Assembly: GCA_017590115.1 (NCBI GenBank)
Contig: JAGGNK010003335.1
Span: 7,813,916 to 7,877,915, forward strand
Reading direction: 5' to 3'
Source of the DNA: Montifringilla adamsi
Taxonomy: Eukaryota; Chordata; Aves; Passeriformes; Passeridae
Length of the DNA stretch: 64,000 nt
In this document: positions 50,461 through 60,960 of the stretch, in pieces
Position numbering within the stretch: position 1 is the stretch's first letter
Layout: every line of letters starts with the position of its first letter
Notes under the pieces: model-generated
Told to the model about the DNA's origin: nothing
Databases searched by the model: none
The model's input: the letters and a program-made list of their open reading frames with translations, nothing else
Made by a program: the position numbers and the translations under genes

Positions 50461-53194
50461 GAGCTGGTCTGGGATTTACCAAGTGAATATGATCAAGGAA
50501 ATCTTTTTCTAAAGAGTGTCACTGGGAAAATTCACCCCGTGGAGTGTCCTAGCAGTTCTCTGTGCCTGGAGGATGCTGATGGGCTGAAGCCCTGAACCAT
50601 CCCCACCTTACGCATTCCCATTGGATCAACTTTAAACTGAATAGCAAAGGCCTAAAACTGGTTTAGTAAAACCAGAGACCTTGCAAAGAGCTGTCATCCC
50701 ACTCTGGCCTCAGGTAACGCTGGAGCTGTCTCCTCCTGCCTCAGAGATGGAGAAATCACGGCGCTCGCAGACTGATGGAAGTGATGATGAGCACAACATC
50801 AGTGCCCCGTGCACTGAGAAATGGAAATACAGAGCTCAACCCAGCTCAGCCCAGGTCTGTATTTCCGAGACAGATAAAGCAAGAGGGGTTTCCTTAGGGG
50901 GAACCACAGCAAAGTGCCAGAGCCCAGGTGGGCATCACGGGGGGAACAAACCCTGCAGCAGCTCAGGCTCCTCACTGCCTTCGGGGCAAAGCTGGTGCCA
51001 GAAGCAACTTTTATCCTCACTTTGTTTTTCCCAGAAAAACTCAAAGAATTTTTTAAGTTGTTCTAAGCCCAGATTCCTCCAGAGGAAGCCACAGCTTTCT
51101 GCACTTGGAATCACCTCTGTCCAAAGAAACAAGGACAAGTTTAAAGAAAATATTCGTGGCTCAATTCACCATTTTCTTCTGTGAGTTTCAAAACCTCTCA
51201 CACTGAGTGTGCCAGACAGAGCCAGCAGCAACACCCATATCATCCAACTCAGAATTTAAGATCTTTGGGCTTGATCTGTGACATGAAATGGATGGGAGAC
51301 AGGAGAGATGACAGAGGCTCAGCCACAAAGGGGTAATACAAGGACCCATGCTGGGAAAGGATGGGGAGCTCCACATGAGCCAGGCTGTAATCAGTTAATT
51401 TAACTTGAGTATGGCTAGGAATAATTAAGAAGGATGTGATAATTTTCCTCTGTATCAGTGCCCAATCTCTTCCTGGACAGGCTTTCACCTGGGAGGTGAC
51501 ACCTTGCCAGGACAGAGATCTGGTCCCTGCATGCATGCCCAGGCAGTAACCTATCAGCTGCACTCATTCTGTTTGCATGACACTTCCTTTAAAGAGGGAG
51601 AGAAAAACAAAACACTTGTCCCTACTTTATAAGGCTGCTGTGTAAACAGCCGTGTAGGTTTTGGGGGACACACCTAAAGGAGGCAGGTAAGGTGAGGCTG
51701 ATGAGGTCATGGGGCACCAAGTGCTCTCTAGAACTTTCCCCAGAGAGATGGGCACTGCTGCTGGCAGGGGGAAATCCCCCTCCAGCCACTGTCCCCAGTC
51801 CATTGGGCTGGAGGGGTCCTGATCCATCTCCCAGCCCATCCTCCCCACTGCAGTGGGGCCATACTCATCCACCTCCTTCCTGACAAATGGTGAGCCCACA
51901 GCAAGTTAAATCTGCATCCTGAGCCCCTTGCTCTGCCTCCTATTGATGGAATAAAAGTTTCCTCACCCCTATTTTCTCTATTTTCTCATTTCTAGCCTAA
52001 ACACATCATCCCGTGCTCACAGATCCAAGAGTTCTGCAATGCTCTGAGGCCTTTTCTACAACGCCAATCAGGACATTCCCAAATCACCTTGACAGCCCTT
52101 GCTGGGAAGGATTTATGTCCCTGGCCAGCTTGTGTCTAGAAAGATTAGAATTTGGTTCCAAATCTCAATTTTTTTTTCCTTCCTGGAACCAAAAGGTACA
52201 ACCTGGAGCTTCCTGTGGTGCTGCTGGCTTCCATCCCAGGATGTTTTCCTTCAGTAGCAGAGGCTCTCACCTTGGACTTGATGAAGTTCACTGCTCACCC
52301 CATCATGCTGCAGGAGGCTGTGCTGGGAATCAGGGTCAAAATTAAGACAGAAAAACTGAGTGCATTGGTACAGCTGAGGGCACAAAGTGCTGCTGAGAGA
52401 CAGGAACCCCTTGGGATAATTTTTTTCACTGGGAAAGCACACCCTAAGCCAGCTCTGTTGGGTGGTTTAATCTTGTTTTCAGTAAATATTGGGCTGATTC
52501 TGTGTGCCAAAACAGGCATGAAGAGGACCAAGCCTGTGGGATAGGTGTGGCACAATACCTGATTCCAGTTAGATCTCCATCCCCAATTACTATTCATTAA
52601 TCAAAACATATTCATTATACAGGCAAAACTCCCCCCAGCATTGCCAGGTCCAGGGCTTTGGTCCTGCCTCTGTTTGCTCCTGCTGGGAACTGCAGCAGCC
52701 CACAGGGACTGTGCGGCAGGCAGAACAATGGAGACATATTTTCCCCAATACAAGAAAGCTGAGAAGACTAAAAATAAAAATTCCTAGAAGAGCTGGGTGT
52801 GCAGGAGGGTTGCCCCACAGCTGCAGCGCTCTGGGGTGGAGCATTGTGCAGCACAGGGACACATCCCCTTTGCTGTGTACAGACCAAGGACCTTGGGGGT
52901 TTCCTGGGGAGAGCACCATAAACCGTCCTCCACCTCACCAGCGAGGGGGTGGCTTCCTAATTACCCAGGTGGGTTTCTATTGTAAGGAGGGCAGCAATGC
53001 AGGATTTGACGCCAGGGCTCTGAATGTGTCACCTGCCAAGGGCAATTTAGCAAGTGGCCTGTGCTTTATTTTCCTGTTGTCCACAGCCACGGGGCAGCAC
53101 AAGCCAAGACCCCACCCCTGTGGGACCTGCCACCCTGATAAACTGATTTACATCATGTCTGCCTTCCCTGAAAACCCACATTGTGTGTGAAAAG

Positions 53195-53774
53195 GGTTTT
53201 GTGGGTGCATGGGGCTGTATATATCTTGTTGTCTCTTTAATTCGAGCGGATACCAAAATGCTTTAGGATTTTGACCGTCCCATGAAAAGCACTGCCTGTT
53301 TGGTTACATAAATGAGAAAAAAAGCACCAACATTTTATCAGTTAAGTCGAGGGGGTCCAGCTGACACTCAGGACACTGCTTTGCAAGCAGCCTGTCCCTC
53401 AGCATCACTCAGTGCAGGCTCTGGTGCTGGTCCGTGCTGGGCAGCTGATGGCTCATGAGGTCCAGGCTGCCCAGAACCTGGACCTGAAATGGTTTTGTGG
53501 GTGCATGGGGCTGTATATATCTTGTTGTCTCTTTAATTCGAGCAGATACCAAAATGCTTTAGGATTTTGACTGTCCCATGAAAAGCACTGCCTGTTTGGT
53601 TACATAAATGAGAAAAAAAGCACCAACATTTTATCAGTTAAGTCGAGGGGGTCCAGCTGACACTCAGGACACTGCTTTGCAAGCAGCCTGTCCCTCAGCA
53701 TCACTCAGTGCAGGCTCTGGTGCTGGTCCGTGCTGGGCAGCTGATGGCTCATGAGGTCCAGGCTGCCCAGAACC
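53195..53774. repeat. 296-bp tandem duplication, nearly identical copies
   Basis: Copies at 53195-53478 and 53491-53774 (284 bp each, offset 296, 12-bp spacer) differ at only two positions that I found: gcggata/gcagata and gaccgtc/gactgtc. No coding content is recognised. It is either a recent duplication, a minisatellite allele or an assembly artefact. Confidence 0.95.
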
Positions 53775-56586
53775 ACTGACAGCGCACATTCTTCAGGACC
53801 AGGTAAATTCAACAGAATTTGTCTTCCAGACTTTTTTTCCCCATCCAGAACTAAACCAAAAGCAGGTCTCCAGGCAGTGAGAAAATCAAAGGGAAAGCAC
53901 CTTCAGCATCATTTCTCAGATGACCCACGGGGGGTGCGTCACCATGGGGTGACCAGTGGGCTGTTCCCATGGGTGATGGGGGAGCACCCAGCCCTGCAGC
54001 CTCCAGAGCCCAGCTGGTCTTGGCCCACGTGTGCCCAGTGACTTACAGAGCAAAGCACCAAAATCAGCTTCTAAACAGCTCTGCCCAGTTCAGCTGTGCC
54101 CTTGATTCACCCCGAGATCTCCAGACCACCCGTTTCTGTGCCTCAGTTTACCCAGCTGCAAACAGAGATGTGTACATTTAATCTCTTCTACTGCAAGGAC
54201 ATTGCACAAAGTGGTCTATAAGTGCAAATTTATTAACACAGCAAGACCCAAATCTGCTTTTGCCTAAGGTGGAAAAGTCAAGCAGAAATACAGTTGGGAT
54301 CAGCGCACTCATTGCTGGGTACCCTGCAGAAGTGCTGGCTCCTGCCTGCCAGGCCTGAGCAGTTAATGTGGAAAAAACCTGCAGCAGTGTGGGGAGGCTT
54401 GTCCCAGCACTCTGCTTTGTTTGCTGACAACTAGTGCAAGTGACAACGTTATGAGTGACTTTTAAGATGGCTGTGACTTTAATTAGAAAGGACATTTTTA
54501 ATAGCCTGGGCAAAGAGCTGTGTGGTCCTGCCAGCGGCTGCTCGCGGCACAGCTCACGCCCAGGGACGCTGTTATTCCTCTGGCATGTGATAGCAATATC
54601 ATGTGTGAACTGACAGAACAGACATGCCAACATTTTTTTAGCTGCACAAGCTGTCTCAGTGAAGGAAAAAACCCATCTAAATGGCCTCAGGGGCAGCCAG
54701 ACACAACCCCCCAAAATTACCTGTGTGCTCACAGCAAATGCACGCAGATTTCCAAGCCATATGTATGGGCTTTAATCAATGAGCTCCCCTGATACATGGG
54801 AAACACTTCATTCCCAGTAATTGTCCTTTGACAGCTCTAACAAGTAGGATCTGTTTGGGATGGTAATGATTAAAATGCTGACTCACAGAGGGTTTTCCAT
54901 GCTGGTGGGACTGCACCAGCTTTGTGCTCACTTGGAAGGTATTTTGCATCCCTGCTTTTTAACCAATCTGCAATTTTAATCCTCTGGTTACAAACGGGTT
55001 GTTTGTGGCTTTGCCCAGCTGACTCCAGGTTTTCCTTGTGCAGAGTCTGGAGGGAGAGGGCTCTCTCCCCACTTGGTGAGGGGCAGCAGGACAGGGAGAA
55101 TCCCTGTGCTTGCTGCAGCCAGGAGCAGAGAGGAGCTGGTCTGTCTCCAGGACAGAGAGAGAGGAGTGACAGGTCTCCAGCAGCCGGAGCTGAGCCCACA
55201 GACCTGCACTTCAGACACCAGCTGTGAGGTGTCAAACCCCAGGGCAGGCTGCTGGCTCTGCAGTGCTCTTGAGCATTTCATGGCAGGACAGAAAACTACT
55301 TCTCAAAGGTATTGAGGTGCATGCCCCTGCCTGGCCATTGTGCTGCTGGCTGTGGCCACTTGCCTGTGTGTGAAGATGGGGTTTGTCCCTGTGTGTCCCC
55401 TTCTGCTTGTGGGACAGCTCCCCAGGTGCCATGTCCAGTCCAGGCCCGTTCCCTTGAACCTCACTTTGCTGCCCTTTGATCAGTGCCCTTGCAGCAGCAG
55501 TGATTAACTCAGGGAGGTGGGTGTAGCCCAGGGTCAGTCAGGGAGCTGAGAGGAGCAGGAAAAAGGCAGCACCTCTGCCTGCCATGGGGCCAAAGAGCCA
55601 TCGCGGGCAGATGCTGTGCCTGTGTGCCATGGGACAGTGACAGGCAGAGCCAGGGGCTGTTTGTCACTGCTGGCACAGCACAGCACTGCTTTGAGACCAA
55701 GTCCGACCTCCACTGCCCCAGGGAGCAGCCAGGATCCCTGCCCAGGGTGAGCCAGCCCCCAGTGGGACCATTCACCCACAGGAAAACAGACCAAGTTTCG
55801 ATAAACACCATCTCCTCATTTCTCCATCACAGCTCCTCACAACCTTTAATGACACTAGCTGTAACTACCAAAAGGCTTTTTGGCTTTCCTCTGATAAGGA
55901 TTTTCCTTTCCCAAGCCCAGATGATGGCTCAGCTGCAGCAGAGGCCCCTCATTCCACCCAGGCTATGGGCAGCTCCTGCCTGGAGCAGCTGTGCCTGTGC
56001 TGCTGCAGCCTTCACCAAAAGGAAATTGCCAGCCCCAGAAAACTGCTCCCCTAATTACAGCGTTGGATCATGGAGAAAACCACATAAATGATTCACACAG
56101 TGTTCCCAAGCTGCAGCCGCGTAAATGAGAGAGATTTCCAAATGCTACCGAGCCACGCTCACTGGTATCAGGATGGAAATGCAGAAACTTTCATCATAAA
56201 GAGGAGAGAAGGAAAATTCCTGCCGTTAAACGCTTCTCTGCAAACCAAGGAGACCTGGGAGGTCTATCCCCTATAGATCTTTACAGAAGGGTTGTTAAAA
56301 CTCCTCGGGGAATTCTCATAGGAGGGAGCAGGCAGATAGCAGGGGAACTATAGAAAAGCATCTGCTTGTTATTTCAGAGCTATGGGGATGGAGCCTCTGC
56401 TGGCAAGCAGAGGATGAAAAGGAGAAGGCAAGAGGACTTGAGGCCAGCAGAAAGGGATGGCTCGTGGCAGGGAAGAGAGTTAAAAGTGTCCCATTGTTAG
56501 GGAAGTTTGCTCTCCTTCAGACCATCCCGCTCCCAGGGACACCCGCCGCCTTTTGAAGTGCAACCTTAGGCGGTTCCTTGTCACCC

Positions 56587-56675
56587 ATTGGAGCGGGAGC
56601 TTTTTTATCACATTAAGTCATTGGGTAGCAAATGAATGGGGGGTTTTGACTATTCACAACTTCACCTTATAAATA
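56587..56675 (+). promoter_or_regulatory. WNT8A: WNT8A core promoter: TATA box and inverted CCAAT boxes
   Basis: TATAAATA at 56668-56675 is preceded by ATTGG (inverted CCAAT) at 56587-56591 and 56620-56624. The start of transcription is therefore expected near 56700, giving a 5'UTR of about 120 nt with no upstream ATG. A TATA promoter fits a tightly timed developmental gene. Confidence 0.7.
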
Positions 56676-56699
56676 TCAGGGTCGGAGGTTCCTGCAGCT

Positions 56700-56890
56700 C
56701 CGTCCCCATAGCTCACCTTGGAAAGGAGTGGAGGGAGGTGGCCCTGCTTGTGCAGAGACCTGCGCTGTGGAGAGCTACGGAGCAGCCAAAGGGATCCAAC
56801 CCCACTGCTTGTGACAGCCATGAAGAGAAGCACCCTCCTCATCCTCTCCATCACAGGGGTCTACAGTGCCATTCTCCACACAGCAGCATG
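56700..56890 (+). other. WNT8A: WNT8A exon 1: 5'UTR and signal peptide
   Basis: ATG at 56820 has G at -3 and is the first ATG after the TATA box. Donor GCATG then gtaggg after 56890, splitting Trp24. The 5' end is estimated from TATA spacing. Confidence 0.85.
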
Positions 56891-59800
56891 GTAGGGTCCA
56901 ACTCGGTGGAAAGGGCATTTTTTAGGGATGCTCTTCAGCCTGTGGTAAGGTAATTTATTTTATTTTCTCTGTTTCAGGTCTGTGAATAACTTTCTGATGA
57001 CAGGACCTAAGGTAATTAACATACAGACTGTCAGGAATTTAAATGGAGCGATTTTGTATTGCAAATGGGAGATAGTGCTTTCCGAGGAACCAGACTTCCC
57101 AGAGCATATTGGCTCCAAGTCCTGCCAAATACAGAAGGAAAGGACTCACAACCTGCTTATGCCTGTTTTCACTGATAAACGCTAAAACAGGGTGGATTTT
57201 AACCCCGCTGTTTCCCGTGCCAGGCTTACCTGACGTTCTCCAGCAGCGTGGCGGCCGGGGCACACAGCGGGATGGAGGAGTGCAAGTTCCAGTTCGGCTG
57301 GGAGCGCTGGAACTGCCCCGAGAGCGCCCTGCAGCTCTCCACGCACAACCGGCTCCGCAGCGGTGAGTGCGCCGCACCTGCGGCCCCGCTCCCTGCCCGG
57401 GATGTGCTCTGCACAGAGCTGGTGCTGCGATTAACTGATGGAAAAGGACCTTCCTGTCCCAAAAATCACAGCTGTTTTTCCTTTATCTGTACTAACTGGT
57501 GTCATAAATAGCACTAACATTTTCCTAGGGATCCCAGGCTCAGTGTTTCCTGCGGGTCTGCTCCTACCCCTTTGTGTGCAGCATCCCCGGGAGTGCAGTG
57601 CCAGAGACACCCGAGCTTCCAGTGGGGAGAAGGGCAGGAGAGGCAAAGGGAGAAACCAGAGATATGCACTAAGAAACTGCCTTCATAAGAAAGCTGTGGA
57701 TATATTTCAGTATTATCTATTTCAATGGGCAGAAGTCTCCTTTCACCCAGAGCAGCATCTCTATTTAATGTCTTCAGAAAGCCAAAAAGGACTACACTAG
57801 GAGTGTGAGTGCAGACAGCTGTTAGCACAGGTTCAAAGGATTAATGACCATTTTCTCTAGCAGGCAAGATCAAAGCACAACATACCCCCAGGCAGGGAAG
57901 GACAGAGATGAACGGAGTGCCAGGTGAAAGGAGAAATAACTCACCTTGGCCAGAGCAGGGCCATGGCATTTCCTTAAAATCCTACCCCTGGCAAGAAGTT
58001 CCATCCCTTGTATGGACACCTGCATAATATGATAGCAAATTGCTGTAGCCTGTGATGCTGAAGCCTGGAAAGATCCTGTCATGAGCATTTCGTTTCTGTA
58101 GCACCTTACCTTTTGCACAGAGCGTGTGGGTATTTTCTCCTTGCACCTTCACAGCACGGGAGATCTTCATTCCTGATAATCCGGGATTGATGTCTATATT
58201 TGCATGTGACAGCTTTTGCATGTGACAGATTTTTCCCTCCTCTCCCCCAGCTACCCGGGAAACCTCCTTTGTGCACGCCATCAGCTCTGCCGGGGTCATG
58301 TACACCCTCACCAGGAACTGCAGCCTGGGAGACTTCGACAGCTGCGGCTGCGACGACTCCAGGAACGGCCGCGTCGGTGAGTGACCGTCCCGGGACAGAC
58401 TGACCTGTCCCTCTGTCCCACACAGCCCCACAGACTTCAGGGCAGGTCGGTGCCTAAGGCTGTGTCTGTCCTGCAGGTGGCCGAGGCTGGGTCTGGGGAG
58501 GATGCAGTGACAACGTGGAGTTTGGGGAGAAGGTTTCCAAGCTCTTTGTGGATGCCTTGGAAACAGGACACGATACCCGTGCGCTGATTAACCTGCACAA
58601 CAATGAAGTCGGGAGACTTGTAAGTAATAATAATAATGTCTATATTGAAAACAAGATCTAGGCTGTTCAGGTGCCCATTTTCAGGCCCCTGTGAAAATCC
58701 AGCCCCATAGTGGTTGCATGGGGGAAAAAACACAGCCAGAATCTGACCTTGAACCTCAACACAGGGAACCACAGTAAGAGTTGTTCCTATTTCCAGCTTC
58801 TGCAGCTGTGTAATGCAGTTAACTGCTGGCACACACCACTTATTCAGAAATGCATGGGATTTGTACTCACCTCTAGGCTTGTCTGGTCTGTAAAACAAAG
58901 CCAGAACTACCTTCCTTACTTTCTTGCAATATGCATTTCCAAGCTCTTTGGCCGGGAAGCCAGGTGTGAGCTGGCCCTGCTCATAAGCCTGCCAGACTCG
59001 CCCCCACTCCTGCCTGGGCCATGGAAGCTCTCAGCATCTTGCCAAACCTCCTTGTCTGTAAAAACAAGGATGACAACACTTAACATACCTATCTCATAGG
59101 GTGTGTCAAGGCTTAATCTCACATAGATACCAGCGATTGGGACCTTATAAATACCAGAGGGAGATAGGCAGATAATATCTGTGAAGTGCTTGGCCTGGAG
59201 GAGATGCAGAGAGATTGGGTATGATTATTCCAAAGCAGTTTCACACATTTTGAATGAAACCTCTGAAAGGGACATGGGTTGATGCTGGTAAGTGGTGTGA
59301 GAAGGACATGACCTGACAAAGGCACTTTTTTCCTGGCCTGGATTCTCCTGGAAGGGCTGGGTACAGTAGTTTGTGCCTACTTAGCTCTGGGACAGATGTT
59401 TTCCTGGAAATGAGAGCATCAGCTCTTGGAAGGGCCTGAATTCATGCCAAGCACGAGCCACTTTAGATGCAGTGTCCCCAGATTACAAGCGCCGCCGTAG
59501 AGCCTGATCTTGAGATTTCCTAATTTCTCCACCTCATCCCACCAAGGCGGTGAAAGACACAATGAAGAGAGCCTGCAAGTGCCACGGGGTGTCGGGCAGC
59601 TGCAGCGTCCAGACCTGCTGGCTGCAGCTCGCCGAGTTCCGCGAGGTCGGCAACTACCTGAAGCTCAAATACGACCAAGCGCACAAGCTGGAGATGGACA
59701 AGAGGCGCGCGAGGGCCGGCAACAGCGCCGACAGCCGCGGGGCCACGGCACACACCTTCCACCACATCCACGCCACGGAGCTCGTCTTCCTGGAGGACTC

Positions 59801-60107
59801 CCCTGACTACTGCACGAGGAACGCCAGCCTGGGCCACCACGGCACCGAGGGCCGCGAGTGCCTGCAGACCGGCAAGAACCTCTCGCAGTGGGAGAAGAGG
59901 AGCTGCCGGCGGCTCTGCACCGAGTGCGGGCTGCGCGTGGAGGAGCGCAGGACCGAGGTGGTGGCCAGCTGCAACTGCAAGTTCCAGTGGTGCTGCACGG
60001 TGCACTGCGAGCAGTGCCGGACGCTGGTGGCCAAGCACTTCTGCACCCGCCGCGACTCCGCCGCAGCCAACCACATCAGGCAGAGGAGCAGGGGCCACAG
60101 GAGATAG
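56820..60107 (+). CDS. WNT8A: WNT8A, complete, six coding exons, 357 residues
   Basis: Exons 56820-56890, 56978-57011, 57224-57362, 58251-58376, 58477-58619 and 59547-60107 join in phase with GT-AG borders. The product is a secreted Wnt ligand that is palmitoleoylated, binds Frizzled and LRP5/6, and activates beta-catenin signalling in mesoderm and axial patterning. A hydrophobic signal peptide covers about residues 1-24 ([18 protein letters not shown]). The signature [10 protein letters not shown] is at 181-190, with the lipid-acceptor Ser187, the same number as in Xenopus Wnt8. N-glycosylation sequons are at Asn104 (NCS) and Asn263 (NAS). I count 22 cysteines. The C-terminal block [13 protein letters not shown] is intact. 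FECKFQF-like and LHNNEVGRL segments and length (human about 351) indicate the WNT8 subfamily. Position beside FAM13B favours WNT8A over WNT8B. Confidence 0.97.
56978..57011 (+). other. WNT8A: WNT8A exon 2 (34 nt)
   Basis: Acceptor ttctctgtttcag and donor CCTAAG then gtaatt. It encodes [11 protein letters not shown], matching the WNT8 mature N-terminus. Phase 2 in, 0 out. Confidence 0.92.
57224..57362 (+). other. WNT8A: WNT8A exon 3, residues 36-82
   Basis: Acceptor gtttcccgtgccag and donor CAGCG then gtgagt. It encodes [16 protein letters not shown], then [15 protein letters not shown] and STHNRLRS. Phase 0 in, 1 out. Confidence 0.95.
58251..58376 (+). other. WNT8A: WNT8A exon 4, residues 82-124
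   Basis: Acceptor cctctcccccag and donor CGTCG then gtgagt. It encodes [17 protein letters not shown], the sequon at Asn104, and the CGCDD block. Phase 1 in and out. Confidence 0.95.
58477..58619 (+). other. WNT8A: WNT8A exon 5, residues 124-171
   Basis: Acceptor tgtctgtcctgcag and donor AGACTT then gtaagt. It encodes [20 protein letters not shown] and [11 protein letters not shown]. Phase 1 in, 0 out. Confidence 0.95.
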
Positions 60108-60846
60108 GGACGCCCTGGTGTCCTCACGCTGGGGAAGGAGCGTGCTGAGGTCCAGAGGGTTGAGTGTGCACCGTGTGAGGTGCTGGGGTCTCCTGTGGAT
60201 GGATGCGGTGGGATTAGGAAGCACAAGGCGCGGGCGCTGAGGGACCACGGCCCATCTTGCTTCTGTTTCTTCCTCAAAATTTACCAGTAGCTTCTTTCTT
60301 CTCGGGAGTCACTTTATCTGTGTGTTGGACAGAGGGAGGAATTTCATGGTTTATGTGGGCTCAGCCCCTTGTGCCCTTGCCCATGGGTCTGCCAATGCCA
60401 GCAGCGGGGATCCAGCCCCCAGCCAGAGAGGTGGGAACAGTTGCTGTGGCCAAAAGTGGGTCCAGCCAGGTGATCCCATCCCTGCAGCCTCTGGTCCAGG
60501 CCGTTGGTGCACAGCAGCTGCTTGGCAGCATCTCTGGAGGAAAACTTATGCACTTTGTGATGTGAGAGGAGGTTTGGCAGTGTCGTGGTGTGTATTACCA
60601 CAGCTGCAGCCTTCTGAGGGCTTTGAAAAGTTTACAGCCAGTGTTTACATATTTCCCTCCCCATCTTTTTTTTCTCCTCCTTTTTGAATTTTGTATTTTG
60701 GCACAAGAAGCCTTGCCCCAAATAGACAATAGCTTCCTGTATTTGTACTGGATAAAATTAAGCAGTTTACAGTTCCTATACTTTTTTTGTTTGTTTTAAA
60801 TTAGCAGATAAGAATTCAGAATTCTTTATGCCTAATGTTGTTTATT

Positions 60847-60852
60847 AATAAA
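60847..60852 (+). terminator. WNT8A: WNT8A proximal poly(A) signal
   Basis: AATAAA about 740 nt after the stop codon. Confidence 0.6.
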
Positions 60853-60935
60853 TTGTATTATTGCTTAGCACAATCTGTTTTCACTATATATTTTGAAGGT
60901 ATCCTTTAAGAGTTAGATTTTGGACTGTATTTTGC

Positions 60936-60941
60936 AATAAA
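60936..60941 (+). terminator. WNT8A: WNT8A distal poly(A) signal
   Basis: A second AATAAA 89 nt farther on, followed by a T-rich stretch (ccttttcctttctgg) that resembles a downstream element. Confidence 0.65.
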
Positions 60942-60960
60942 CCACAATGAAAATAATTGG

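Larger units (their letters stand above)
44541..56580. other. Intergenic between thymosin and WNT8A, no gene recognised
   Basis: GC content rises towards 50 kb and many chance ORFs appear, up to 239 codons on the minus strand at 47997-48716. None shows a recognisable domain or consistent splice partners. Contents include the GC/CpG-rich segment (49690-50460) and the 296-bp tandem duplication. Enhancers of WNT8A could lie here but cannot be identified by eye. Confidence 0.55.
59547..60960 (+). other. WNT8A: WNT8A exon 6: C-terminal half and 3'UTR
   Basis: The acceptor (ctcatcccaccaag) precedes 59547. It codes residues 172-357 to the TAG at 60105-60107, holding the lipidation loop and the cysteine-rich C-terminal domain. 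The coding part is strongly GC-rich at third positions, unlike exons 1 and 2. The 3'UTR is about 850 nt and AT-rich towards its end. Confidence 0.93.

Noticed and set aside
50020..50486. Several overlapping ORFs of 115-146 codons
   Set aside because: They occupy the orphan CpG-rich segment on both strands and are composition artefacts.
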